A stretch of DNA of 64,000 nucleotides from CAZBQJ01 sp964494085 (GTDB lineage: Bacteria; Patescibacteriota; Gracilibacteria; UBA1369): positions 62,001 through 126,000 of the forward strand of contig CAZBQJ010000002.1 in the NCBI GenBank assembly GCA_964494085.1, in the 5' to 3' direction. Shown here piece after piece: positions 1 to 8,153 of this stretch. Below the pieces are notes generated by a model. That model worked only from the letters and a program-made list of their open reading frames with translations. It had not been told where the DNA came from and ran no database searches. Numbering within the stretch: position 1 is the first letter of the stretch; each line of letters opens with the position of its first letter. The translations under genes were made by a program, and so were the position numbers.

Positions 1-1841
1 TTCATTCTATTTTTAAAGGTTTGGTGGTGGCCTCTCATTCCAGTGGAAGTTTTGGTGGCTGGGGCGAATCGCTAATCATTGCAACTCGACCGAATCTCTG
101 GTCGGAGGAGATCCTTACCCTGCATTATCATCATCTCTATTTCAACTCAACCTTGAAAACGACCAGCCGATTGTTTGGGCCTTGCGAACAGGTAGAGTCC
201 AATCAGGTAATTGCCAAGGAAGGAGGAACTCCCGATTGGCCTACGCACCTCCACCTCTCTGTCAAACGCTGGAAGAATCTGCGGGAGCTTCAAGATAAGA
301 TTAATCTGGCTCCAACGCTTTTCTACGGTTTTGGGTACACTTTTGGTGTCGATTCCAAGATCACCAACTTTCTCGATCCACAGGGACTTTTACTGGACAC
401 TTTTGACGAATTTCAGTCGCAATCCGGTCAATATTCCGGCTGGGAATGGAGTTATCCATATATTCGTGGAGTACGTTCCCATGGGTGGGATTTTGGTAAC
501 TTTGATGGTAGTTTCGGAGTAGCGACGAATGTCACGCGCCGCGAAGCGGCGCGGTGGATCAAGCAGGCAATGCAGCTGTCGGGGACTCTCCCGGTGGTTA
601 ATCATTTCCAAGATATTCCTCTCACCGATAACGATTCTCCTTATATCGAAGCCCTGGTAAGCCAAAACGTCACTTTACCGGTCATCAATCCCACTCATAG
701 TTGCACTTCTGTCGGAGTTAATTTTTGCCCTGATCAGTCGCTCACTCGAGCGGAAGCCTTGAAAATGGTGGTAACGGCTTTCTATCAGGATCAATTCATT
801 GAACTCTATAATAACTGGGTTTGGAGGTCTGCCGCGCCACTGGCCGATAGTCTACTTTCTCGATTTGTCGATGTTTCTGCCAACAGTTGGTACGCTCCAT
901 ACCTGTACTTTGCCTGGCAACAAGGATTGACCGGTGGCGGGGTAGTCTTTCAACCCAACCTTCCCATCAAAAGGGCAGAACTGGCCAAGTGGTTGGTGAT
1001 GGGGTACGAACATTTATATGGTCAAAACCCTTATTTTTGCCAAAGCTTGGAATGCTCAGCGGGTTACTATTGCAGCGGCGAGTCAGCCAATTGTGAGCTT
1101 ATTCCTGGTTGTCTTCCCACGGAAAACTCACCCTGTCCTCTGGGAGGTGGATATAATTCGCAAAATCAACAGGAGCAAGGAGCCGCCAGCTCTGCTGGCG
1201 GCTCAACCAGCAGTGGCTCCGAGACAAGTCCCTCTGCATGTTCACCTGGGCAGGATCAGCTTCAAATCTGCCCAGATGGCCAGACTGCCAGCTACAGGGT
1301 CTGTCTGAGTACCGCTCAATGGAGTGATTGGAACCCTCCTTGTCCTACCGGTTCATCTGGACAATCCAGCGGAGCAGGAGGAACGGAAGGGACGGGCGAG
1401 GGCGGAGCCGGCGGAAGCGGATCCACTACAGGTAGTGGTGGGAGTCAATGCCTCCCCAGTCTCCAACTTAGTCCGGCCGGCGCCAGCTGTTATTCCAATC
1501 CCGCCGGTTCCGGTTCCCCCACCCTTTGTTTGGAAACCCAATCTCCATCCGGAGGTCAGCTGAGCTGGCGCCTTTGCAAACAAAATTCCTCCTTCCAAAG
1601 CGCCTTTACTTATCAATTACTGGATCAGAATCACCTGAGTCAGTTTCTGGGAGATCGGCGGAATGGCAGTCCAGGGCAATCCTGTACTGGTTGGGTAACC
1701 TCGGATTTCAGCTACATCAACAAAAATGGCCCGATTAATGGTGCCGGTTTGGTTATCGAAGTGCACTCACCCAGTGGGTGCACTTCCACCGGCTGCACTT
1801 ATTATTCTGGATTGACCACGCTTTATCGCGCCTGTCCTTAG
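1..1841 (+). CDS. M23-type peptidase with SLH modules, surface protein (5' partial)
   Basis: The reading frame is already open at the window edge, so the true start lies upstream. The first ~90 residues look like the second half of a LytM/M23 metallopeptidase domain: a GGWGESLIIAT strand, then LHYHHL, then PTHLHLSV, which corresponds to the family's HLHFE zinc-ligand motif. The first zinc-ligand motif would be upstream. Residues ~165-345 hold SLH-type modules (FGVATNVTRREAARW, ACTRAE-like and PIKRAELAKW signatures), which usually bind cell-wall polymers. A Gly/Ser-rich linker follows, then a cysteine-rich tail to the stop. The combination suggests a wall-anchored peptidoglycan hydrolase. The M23 assignment is by eye from half a domain. 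A strong terminator follows directly. Confidence 0.72.
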   Translation, partial: HSIFKGLVVASHSSGSFGGWGESLIIATRPNLWSEEILTLHYHHLYFNSTLKTTSRLFGPCEQVESNQVIAKEGGTPDWPTHLHLSVKRWKNLRELQDKINLAPTLFYGFGYTFGVDSKITNFLDPQGLLLDTFDEFQSQSGQYSGWEWSYPYIRGVRSHGWDFGNFDGSFGVATNVTRREAARWIKQAMQLSGTLPVVNHFQDIPLTDNDSPYIEALVSQNVTLPVINPTHSCTSVGVNFCPDQSLTRAEALKMVVTAFYQDQFIELYNNWVWRSAAPLADSLLSRFVDVSANSWYAPYLYFAWQQGLTGGGVVFQPNLPIKRAELAKWLVMGYEHLYGQNPYFCQSLECSAGYYCSGESANCELIPGCLPTENSPCPLGGGYNSQNQQEQGAASSAGGSTSSGSETSPSACSPGQDQLQICPDGQTASYRVCLSTAQWSDWNPPCPTGSSGQSSGAGGTEGTGEGGAGGSGSTTGSGGSQCLPSLQLSPAGASCYSNPAGSGSPTLCLETQSPSGGQLSWRLCKQNSSFQSAFTYQLLDQNHLSQFLGDRRNGSPGQSCTGWVTSDFSYINKNGPINGAGLVIEVHSPSGCTSTGCTYYSGLTTLYRACP

Positions 1842-1845
1842 TAAT

Positions 1846-1877
1846 AAGCCGCCCCAAGTTCACTTGGGGCGGCTTTT
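1846..1877 (+). terminator. Rho-independent terminator
   Basis: A perfect 14-bp stem (AAGCCGCCCCAAGT with its complement) and a 2-nt loop end in TTTT, a few bases past the stop of the M23/SLH gene. The run of A on the other side could also let it act on recR transcripts coming from the minus strand. Confidence 0.9.
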
Positions 1878-1911
1878 ATCAGTCAACCGCATCAAACGCA
1901 AAATAGTCCGT

Positions 1912-2538
1912 CTAAATATATTCCAGTCTTCCTTGCAGCGCCCTAATCAAGGTAACCTCATCGGCATAGTCCAGATCGCCACCGGCGGGTAAGCCTCTAG
2001 CGATTCTAGTCACCCGGACTCCCAATGGCTTTAAAATTTTGGTCAAATACATCGCAGTTGTTTCTCCTTCCAGTGAAGGATTGGTAGCAATAATTATTTC
2101 CAAAGTATCTGCCCGCCCCCCACTTTCCAGTAAAGCTTCTACACGTGTTTTCAATTGGTCAATTTTTAGCTGATCCGGACCAATTCCATCCACCGGTGAT
2201 AAAACCCCATGCAGTACGTGATATAATCCCTTGAATTGTTTGGTTTTCTCCAAAGCAATCACGTCCAATATTTCTTCCACTACACAGATTTGTTCTTTCC
2301 CGCGCATTATATCCAGGCAAATCCGGCATTTTTCTCCTTCAGCGATATTGAAACAATCATTACAAAAATGTAGCCCTTTCTTCACTCCCGCTACTGCTTC
2401 AGCCAAAGACTCAATCCGCATTTCTGGCGAATGCAACAAGTGCATGGCCAGACGCTGAGCAGACTTTGGCCCAATCCCAGGTAATCGAGAAAATTCATCA
2501 ATCGCTTTCTGTATGGATCCGGGTAAAAATGAACTCAT
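1912..2538 (-). CDS. recR: Recombination mediator RecR
   Basis: RecR acts with RecO to load RecA on gapped DNA. The 208-residue protein has the family's usual length and order: an N-terminal helix-hairpin-helix (FSRLPGIGPKSAQRLAMHLL), a four-cysteine zinc finger (CNDCFNIAEGEKCRICLD, residues ~57-74), a Toprim domain beginning at ICVVEE, and a C-terminal Walker-B-like segment near TRIARGLPAGGDLDYAD. The start is ATG with no Shine-Dalgarno sequence, preceded by an AT-rich stretch and a stable hairpin with a U tract at 2550-2622. The usual dnaX-ybaB-recR neighbourhood is not present here. Confidence 0.96.
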   Translation of the reverse strand: MSSFLPGSIQKAIDEFSRLPGIGPKSAQRLAMHLLHSPEMRIESLAEAVAGVKKGLHFCNDCFNIAEGEKCRICLDIMRGKEQICVVEEILDVIALEKTKQFKGLYHVLHGVLSPVDGIGPDQLKIDQLKTRVEALLESGGRADTLEIIIATNPSLEGETTAMYLTKILKPLGVRVTRIARGLPAGGDLDYADEVTLIRALQGRLEYI

Positions 2539-2549
2539 CTTTTATAAAC

Positions 2550-2622
2550 AAAAAAGTGCAAGAGTACTGCGAAGGCTCGACCTGCCGCTAATATAGAATT
2601 GGCGACCAGTACTGCTGCACTT
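2550..2622 (-). terminator. Branched hairpin with U tract between an unknown gene and recR
   Basis: On the minus strand, AAGTGCA and CAGTACT pair with AGTACTG and TGCACTT around an interior of about 37 nt that can form two further small stems. Six U residues follow. It lies downstream of the gene at 2670-3143 and immediately upstream of recR, so it can act as a terminator or as an attenuator of recR. The interior is larger than in a simple terminator, so a small structured RNA is also possible. Confidence 0.6.
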
Positions 2623-2669
2623 GTCTTATCACAAAATTAGGGTCCGAGTCACGGTCAATTGTCATTGGA

Positions 2670-3143
2670 TTATTCCTTCTCGTTCAGTTTTTTTTCATCT
2701 ATTGTCATACTGAAATCGGGAGAGTCTTTTTCATCAGATCGTTTTCTACTGGGTATCGGTAACCCCTCGGCTACTGATTTGGCAATTTCTTTAATCGAGT
2801 CCAATAATCCGCTCTTAGAGGCCGGTTTCCAGTCATCCTTCCTGGTTCCCTTGATCCATTTGGAAGTTGAAGCTGAGATATCATAAATGCCGGACCGATA
2901 TCGTTCTGAAAATTCTTCACAACCATGAAGCCCGATTTCGGCAATAATATCCGCCCTACTTAACTTCGTCCCTCTTTCCATATTTGTGGCAATTGAACAA
3001 ATAGTTGATCTGAGCAAAGGGCTTATATCTTCTCCTCCCATTTTTTCTAAATAGGGAATAATCCAGTGTACAGTCGCAGTAGGCAAGGCTTCAGAAGCCT
3101 CAGTGTCCGAGTTAAATCCTGTAAGAAATTTCGGGTCTGTCAT
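2670..3143 (-). CDS. Hypothetical protein, 157 aa
   Basis: I do not recognise this protein. It is soluble-looking, with no signal peptide or membrane helix. The central part (residues ~28-100) is mixed helix with one notable patch, DIIAEIGLHGCEEFSERYRSGIYD. The C-terminal ~40 residues are highly charged and probably disordered. ATG is the start, and no Shine-Dalgarno sequence is visible. The gene stands alone between the recR hairpin and the peroxiredoxin gene. Confidence 0.6.
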   Translation of the reverse strand: MTDPKFLTGFNSDTEASEALPTATVHWIIPYLEKMGGEDISPLLRSTICSIATNMERGTKLSRADIIAEIGLHGCEEFSERYRSGIYDISASTSKWIKGTRKDDWKPASKSGLLDSIKEIAKSVAEGLPIPSRKRSDEKDSPDFSMTIDEKKLNEKE

Positions 3144-3242
3144 AAAACTACTAAAATAAAAAATCAGTATCAGTTTATTACACCAAATATATTGAATTAG
3201 TCAACTCATTTATTCTGTCCAAACCGTCTGACCAATGAATAA

Positions 3243-3710
3243 TTAAGCGCTTTTAATAAAATCCAGCACGTCTTGATGATGGTTATCGACTTTTACCCGA
3301 TGATATACTTTGGCAATCTCCCCTTGCGGATCAATGGCAAAGGTGGTCCTTTCAATACTCCAAAACTTTTTGCCAAACATACTTTTTTCTTTCCAGACTC
3401 CATAAGTTTCTACTACTTTTTTCTCAGTGTCAGCCAATAAAGGGAAAGGTAAGTGATATTTCTCAATAAACTTCTTGTGTGAGACCAAATCATCAGTGCT
3501 GACCCCGAAAATCAAAGCGTTAACAGCTTGATAATCCTTTAGATAATCACGAAAATTACAGGCTTCTTTTGTGCAACCCGGAGTGTCGTCCTTTGGGTAG
3601 AAATAAAGTACTAACCATTTTCCCTGAGCATCCTTGAGGCTAAAATTTCCTCCACTTGAAGAAGGTAATTTAAAATCAGGTGCTTTTTGCCCAGCTTCCA
3701 ATTTCGACAT
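3243..3710 (-). CDS. bcp: Thioredoxin-dependent peroxiredoxin, PrxQ/BCP type
   Basis: Reduces H2O2 and organic hydroperoxides using thioredoxin. The 155-residue protein carries the BCP signature PKDDTPGCTKEACNFRD, with the peroxidatic Cys and the second Cys five residues later, as in the atypical two-Cys PrxQ group. The GVSTDD segment and the C-terminal RTTFAIDPQGEI strand are also standard. The reading frame stays open for 32 codons upstream (to 3806), but family alignment puts the start at MSKLEAGQKAPDF. It is divergent from the exported thioredoxin-like gene at 3820. It is a likely defence against peroxide, including that made by the pyruvate oxidase encoded at 38871. Confidence 0.94.
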   Translation of the reverse strand: MSKLEAGQKAPDFKLPSSSGGNFSLKDAQGKWLVLYFYPKDDTPGCTKEACNFRDYLKDYQAVNALIFGVSTDDLVSHKKFIEKYHLPFPLLADTEKKVVETYGVWKEKSMFGKKFWSIERTTFAIDPQGEIAKVYHRVKVDNHHQDVLDFIKSA

Positions 3711-3819
3711 AATATTTTGGTTATATAGCTTTATCAGTTTAACCCAGTTCCACAAAAAAACACTTATTAAAAGTAAGAGCGTGATGTATAATCGGCAAGT
3801 CAACATTTATGTAATTTAT

Positions 3820-4341
3820 ATGAAAACTCAATTAAACAAGATCTTCGCCATCGCTGCCTTGATTCTATTAGCCGGTTGTGGTGGACCTGCCGCTCCAGGC
3901 AAATATGCGGAAGCGGCAAAATGTCTCAGTGATAAATGGGTAATTATGTATGGTGCTTATTGGTGCCCTCATTGTTCGCAACAAAAAAAGAATTTCGGTG
4001 ACGACTTCCAATTTATCCGTTATCAGGAATGTGACGACAGTGGTGTCGATGGTGATCACGCTTTATGTTTGAAAAATGGTGTAACCCAATATCCTACCTG
4101 GCAGTTCCCCGGTCAGGGCAATATCGTCGGCGAACAACAGGTACGAGATCTCGCCAAGTTGGCTAATTGTCAGGACTATTTACCGGAAGAAGATCAGAAA
4201 TTACTGGAAGACCAAGCCGCTACTATTGATCAGGCCAATAATCTCGAAAATCAAACTACCCCAGCCGAAGTCCCAGGAGAAAACACTGTCCCGGAAACAC
4301 CAATTGCCAGCATGGAAGACTCCACTACTCCCACTAAATAA
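3820..4341 (+). CDS. Thioredoxin-like lipoprotein with VKOR-type Trx domain
   Basis: A lipoprotein signal (MKTQLNKIFAIAALILLAGC) ends in a clear lipobox, so the mature protein is probably membrane-tethered outside the cytoplasm. A thioredoxin-like domain follows with active site YGAYWCPHC and the downstream FIRYQECD and YPTWQFPG segments. This pattern closely resembles the Trx domain fused to vitamin K epoxide reductase homologues in cyanobacteria and plants, which drives disulfide formation. The last ~55 residues are acidic and Pro/Thr-rich. The start was placed at the signal peptide; the frame is open further upstream over the divergent bcp gene. First of a tandem pair; no VKOR membrane partner is seen nearby. 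Confidence 0.88.
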   Translation: MKTQLNKIFAIAALILLAGCGGPAAPGKYAEAAKCLSDKWVIMYGAYWCPHCSQQKKNFGDDFQFIRYQECDDSGVDGDHALCLKNGVTQYPTWQFPGQGNIVGEQQVRDLAKLANCQDYLPEEDQKLLEDQAATIDQANNLENQTTPAEVPGENTVPETPIASMEDSTTPTK

Positions 4342-4349
4342 GTCGTCTT

Positions 4350-4763
4350 ATGACCGCTTGGAAAGTTATTTTTGGCTTAGTCTACAGCGCCTTTATTGCT
4401 GGTGCCGGGCAGGCAAATACTGTCCAAAACTCTAATTCTGTTTTACCCCCCATTACCCAGGATAGTTCTAGCGGCGGACTTGTTCCTTCCGAGCAATTGG
4501 CAAAATGTCTTTCTGAAAAAGGGGCCCGGATGTATGGCGCTTATTGGTGCCCTCATTGTGCAGATCAAAAGAATGTTTTTGGAGATTCATTCCAATACAT
4601 TAAATACACTGAGTGTGACCCCAAGGGGCCTAATCCCGATACGCAGTCCTGCCAGCAAGCAGAGCTCACCAGATACCCCACTTGGACTATTCCAGGCGGT
4701 AAAGATCTCATTGGCACCCAATCACTTCAAGCTTTGTCCGAGTGGAGTACCTGCTCGATTTAA
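4350..4763 (+). CDS. Exported thioredoxin-like protein, paralogue of the preceding gene
   Basis: Eight bases after the previous stop. An N-terminal hydrophobic segment (FGLVYSAFIAGAGQA) looks like a signal peptide or anchor without a lipobox. The thioredoxin-like domain has MYGAYWCPHC, FQYIKYTECDPKGPN and YPTWTIPGG, and is even closer to the VKOR-linked Trx consensus than its neighbour. Besides the CPHC pair, it keeps three further cysteines (ECD, SCQQ and the C-terminal TCSI). It probably acts in disulfide exchange outside the cytoplasm. The two genes look like a tandem duplication that has diverged in the tails. Confidence 0.85.
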   Translation: MTAWKVIFGLVYSAFIAGAGQANTVQNSNSVLPPITQDSSSGGLVPSEQLAKCLSEKGARMYGAYWCPHCADQKNVFGDSFQYIKYTECDPKGPNPDTQSCQQAELTRYPTWTIPGGKDLIGTQSLQALSEWSTCSI

Positions 4764-4779
4764 AAATTAAAAAATCACC

Positions 4780-5022
4780 ATGAAAAAATCCAGCTTAATC
4801 TTACTTCCAGTGTTACTGCTGATTTTATCAGGCTGTCAAAGCAGTCCTGATCATGCCAATAATGCAGCCAACCGTAGTAATAGTGAAAAAGCCGTTTCCT
4901 CTACACAGGTAAATCTGACTGTCCGATCTCCGGATGATTCCAATGATAATAACGGAAATCCTAACCCGGAGGTCAACGGGCAAAATGATTCAAAGCCTTC
5001 CACTACCGTAAACCTTCAATAG
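4780..5022 (+). CDS. Small lipoprotein, 80 aa
   Basis: A classical lipoprotein signal (MKKSSLILLPVLLLILSGC, residues 1-19) precedes a 61-residue hydrophilic tail rich in Asn, Ser, Asp and Pro with no visible fold. No function can be assigned. It sits 16 bases behind the thioredoxin-like pair and directly before queG, so the four genes probably share a transcript. Confidence 0.78.
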   Translation: MKKSSLILLPVLLLILSGCQSSPDHANNAANRSNSEKAVSSTQVNLTVRSPDDSNDNNGNPNPEVNGQNDSKPSTTVNLQ

Positions 5023-5023
5023 T

Positions 5024-6100
5024 GTGAGCGCAACCGATCTATCTATAACTGAACAAATCAGACTTCATGCCAAAGAAAGTCTCGCTATCGATTTGATCGG
5101 ATTCTGTACGGCTGAGCCTCTATTAAAGATGAAACAAAATCTAAACGAATTTATTCGCCAGGGATATCAAGGTGACATGCATTATCTGGAAAATGTCAAC
5201 CAGCGAACAGATCCCCAAATGTTATTGCCAGGAGCAAAATCGGTCATTGTGATTGCCATTAATTATTATCGTGAAAAACCTCTTACCCCTCCTGATCACG
5301 GACGAGTCGCCCGCTTTGCTTGGGGGCGAGATTATCACAAAGTATTGCGTAATGTCCTCAAAGAATTACAAAAATTTTTGGAGCAACAGTGGCCTCATCA
5401 TCAACATAAAATCTGCGTCGACTCAACTCCCATAACAGAGAAAGCCTTTGCCGAAAAAGCCGGACTGGGATTCTATGGTAAAAATACCACTTTAATTAAT
5501 CAAAAAGTCGGCTCATTTATTTTACTTGGTGAAATAATTACCACCATTCCACTTCAGGCAGATCAACCCCGACCCGGCACTTGTGGGTCCTGTACACGCT
5601 GTCTCGACGCTTGTCCAACCAATGCCCTACTTCCTCCACAAGGCGGAGTCCCCCGCATGGACCCACGTCGTTGTATCAGTTATCAAACTATTGAAACCAA
5701 GCAGCCTATTCTCAAAGAATTTTCCCAGGCTATCGGCAACCTAATCGCCGGATGTGATATTTGCCAGGAGGTTTGTCCATATAATCTGAGTTTGGCTAAA
5801 CCATTAGTCTTTGAACCACTAAAAAGAATCCAAATCGCCGGCGACAGCATTCCTCTGGAAGAAATCCTGGCCATCCAAACAACCGAGCAATATTTGGCTC
5901 GATTCGCCGGCTCTCCTTTGATGCGTCCCAAACGTTTGGGTTTAGTAAAAAACGCTATCAATGCTGCAGTCAATGCCATCCGAAGTGACTCCCAGAAGTA
6001 TCGCCAAAAATTTCTACCGATTCTTCAAACTATTTCAGAAACGGATGAACTACCTCAACTTCGACAAATTGCTACTGAGGCGATTGACCGGCTGAAGTAG
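5024..6100 (+). CDS. queG: Epoxyqueuosine reductase QueG
   Basis: Catalyses the last step of queuosine biosynthesis, reduction of epoxyqueuosine to queuosine in tRNA, using cobalamin and two [4Fe-4S] clusters. The 358-residue protein has the N-terminal DUF1730-type region (GDMHYLENVNQRTDP, SVIVIAINYY, GRDYHKVLR) and two ferredoxin-like cluster motifs, CGSCTRCLDACPTNAL and CDICQEVCPYN, in the QueG order. The start is GTG, one base after the preceding stop. The 3' end overlaps the convergent SLH gene by 29 bases. No other queuosine gene is in the window, so the precursor may be salvaged or its genes lie elsewhere. Confidence 0.95.
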   Translation: MSATDLSITEQIRLHAKESLAIDLIGFCTAEPLLKMKQNLNEFIRQGYQGDMHYLENVNQRTDPQMLLPGAKSVIVIAINYYREKPLTPPDHGRVARFAWGRDYHKVLRNVLKELQKFLEQQWPHHQHKICVDSTPITEKAFAEKAGLGFYGKNTTLINQKVGSFILLGEIITTIPLQADQPRPGTCGSCTRCLDACPTNALLPPQGGVPRMDPRRCISYQTIETKQPILKEFSQAIGNLIAGCDICQEVCPYNLSLAKPLVFEPLKRIQIAGDSIPLEEILAIQTTEQYLARFAGSPLMRPKRLGLVKNAINAAVNAIRSDSQKYRQKFLPILQTISETDELPQLRQIATEAIDRLK

Positions 6101-7775
6101 TCGCAGCTGATCCGGAAGTCACCGTAGCGCCGCCCTTTACTTTGAAAATCCAATCCAGAACCTCCCCTCTCATAACTGGAATATCCGGAAAAAATTTACC
6201 GGAGCTATCGGCCGAAATTACTTTTTTATCCCATAAAGCTCGCAGGTATTGGCCCTCCCAGGCCAGCTTTATATCATTGAAAAAATTATCCGGATGTCCT
6301 GCCCCACAATTGGGAGTATAACAACCTTGATAGGGAGGAATTTGGAAAGATTTAACGATCAGTGCCGCTGCTTCAGCTCTGGTTATCTCACGATTCGGCG
6401 CGAATCTATCTGCTCCCACCCCACTAACCATTTTTAGGTCCCAAGCCGCCCTCACCCAGGGGCCCTGCCATAAATCCAAATCCATAAAGGGACTTCCACA
6501 ATCTGCATCATAACAACCTTGTTTGGCGATATGTCCGCTAGCCAAAACGACAATCTTGGCAGCTTCCGCTCTGGTCAATCCTTGCTCCGGACGGAAAGTC
6601 CCATCTTCATAACCCTTTACCAGACATTGGTCGTAGGCATTTTTAATCGTATTTTCAAATTGAGCCCCGACAATATCAGTAGGGTAAAATGTTCCCGGGC
6701 ATTTACTGGGTTCTTTTGGCACATTTGGAGGAGTGGCAGATTCGTGGAGCCCATCTGTAGTGGAGGTTGAAACAGAGGTAGCATCAGTATCACTGGACAC
6801 CGCCGCTTTTTCTTCAGGAGTTTCAGCAACGGGAGGATTGGCAATCTTGAATTTCTGCAGAGAAATATCCGGCTTATAAGTAGCATTTAGTGTGGCCTCA
6901 ATCACAAAATTATAATCAGCAAGTTCTGCCGGCTGATCATAGTCATCATAACCATCCCAACCAAAGTAAGACCTTCCTTTGGCCTGGCCTTTCGATAATT
7001 GAATAGTACGGATCAGGTTGCCAGAATTATCGCTACTTTTTACATCATAATTACTATTATATATCGCTGCGGTAACCGTTGCCGGCTGTCTTAAAATGCA
7101 ATCTACACCCAGGTAGTCATAAGCCGGCTGATCATTTTCAAAATACAGTGTGTCAGCCCGTTTCTTACAAGTCAAAATATCGGGACTGGTGTTTAACATT
7201 ATCTCTGGAGCGGGTAATATTTCACCTGGGATTTTAGCGTCAGGGGTATCGGAGCTGCTCGAATCAGGAGTGTCTTTAATAATCTGTGGCGCACTAATTG
7301 TAAATTGGCTAATACTGAGTGGTGAACTGGTTTTATTGGCACTATTGGTAACTTTAATCGTACAGTTACTGTAAGTCCCCGGGCTAAGAGTTTTGAAATT
7401 AATCGTGTTATTACCTGCAATTGCGTTTATGGTGTTGCTACTGCAATCTCCGCCATAGGTAACCTTCCCTTCCTGATCACTGTAGAAAGTATAATAGGGG
7501 GAGGTCACTTCACTGGGTGTCGTAATGGAGACGACCTCAGCCAGAACAGGAGCAGATACAGGCTGTGGAGGATCTGGTTGATAGTAGTGTCCCTGATCAA
7601 TTATATTTAAATCATAATTCGGCTTTAGAGCATTGGGATCCATTTTCGGGTCCAGTTCGTATTTTACTCCGATTTCATAGGGAGCAGCATTAACCTCGAC
7701 CGGTAGTATAAAAACACCAATCAATAAAGGGATTATGGACAGACCAAAACTCAGTTTTAGCATTTTTGTTTTCAT
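6072..7775 (-). CDS. Exported SLH-domain surface protein with Ig-like and FlgD-like modules
   Basis: The signal peptide is MKTKMLKLSFGLSIIPLLIG with cleavage likely after VNA. The frame runs 19 codons further upstream, but this start fits best. Order: a short linker; an Ig-like module (YYTFYSDQEG to LSISQFTIS, nucleotides ~7500 to 7300) shared with the giant protein at 40796; a FlgD-like beta module (GWDGYDDYDQPAELADYNF); a Ser/Thr-rich linker; then three SLH modules (~residues 375-550) with TRAEAAKIV and TRAEAAALIV signatures. Each of the first two SLH modules contains a paired-cysteine insert (QGCYDADCG, QGCYTPNCG), probably disulfide-bonded. Likely a wall-bound surface protein. Confidence 0.85.
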   Translation of the reverse strand: MKTKMLKLSFGLSIIPLLIGVFILPVEVNAAPYEIGVKYELDPKMDPNALKPNYDLNIIDQGHYYQPDPPQPVSAPVLAEVVSITTPSEVTSPYYTFYSDQEGKVTYGGDCSSNTINAIAGNNTINFKTLSPGTYSNCTIKVTNSANKTSSPLSISQFTISAPQIIKDTPDSSSSDTPDAKIPGEILPAPEIMLNTSPDILTCKKRADTLYFENDQPAYDYLGVDCILRQPATVTAAIYNSNYDVKSSDNSGNLIRTIQLSKGQAKGRSYFGWDGYDDYDQPAELADYNFVIEATLNATYKPDISLQKFKIANPPVAETPEEKAAVSSDTDATSVSTSTTDGLHESATPPNVPKEPSKCPGTFYPTDIVGAQFENTIKNAYDQCLVKGYEDGTFRPEQGLTRAEAAKIVVLASGHIAKQGCYDADCGSPFMDLDLWQGPWVRAAWDLKMVSGVGADRFAPNREITRAEAAALIVKSFQIPPYQGCYTPNCGAGHPDNFFNDIKLAWEGQYLRALWDKKVISADSSGKFFPDIPVMRGEVLDWIFKVKGGATVTSGSAATTSAGQSPQ

Positions 7776-7832
7776 CCCCGTATTATGGCACAAAACAACG
7801 GTTTTGACAAGGATTATCAGGTTTAAGGTCAA

Positions 7833-8153
7833 TTATCCCAACAATACCTTCAATTCACCATTATCGGCCATTTCCTGCAGAATATCTGCTCCACCAATAA
7901 ATTTTCCTTCGACAAAAACCAGTGGGGAGGTAGACCAACCTGTGTAGTCTTTGATGGCCTGCCGCATGGCATCGTCTTCCAAAAGATTAAAATAACTGAA
8001 ATCAGTACCGTCTTTTTTCAATAAATCCACTACCTGGGCCGAAAAGCGGCAGGCCGGCTGTTCTCCACTACCTTTCATAAAGACAAATACCCGGGCGCTA
8101 TTGATCATGTTTTCAATCCTTTTTTGATGATCCATTAGTATATTTTCACTCAT
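7833..8153 (-). CDS. Monothiol glutaredoxin (Grx4 type) with CRFS active site
   Basis: This 106-residue protein matches single-domain monothiol glutaredoxins: KGSGEQPACRFSAQVVDLL at the active site, the WSTSPLVFVEG cis-Pro segment, and FIGGADILQEM near the end. The family binds [2Fe-2S] clusters with glutathione and partners with BolA proteins. The active site reads CRFS, not the nearly universal CGFS, so an arginine sits beside the cluster-ligand cysteine. The gene overlaps the bolA-type gene by 4 bases in an ATGA arrangement, which supports a physical partnership. Whether this organism makes glutathione cannot be judged here. Confidence 0.88.
   Translation of the reverse strand: MSENILMDHQKRIENMINSARVFVFMKGSGEQPACRFSAQVVDLLKKDGTDFSYFNLLEDDAMRQAIKDYTGWSTSPLVFVEGKFIGGADILQEMADNGELKVLLG

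Noticed and set aside
2550..2622. SRP (4.5S) RNA upstream of recR
   Set aside because: Good outer stem, but none of the conserved apical-loop sequence.
3711..3806. N-terminal extension of the peroxiredoxin
   Set aside because: Not found in PrxQ; it overlaps the start region of the divergent lipoprotein gene.
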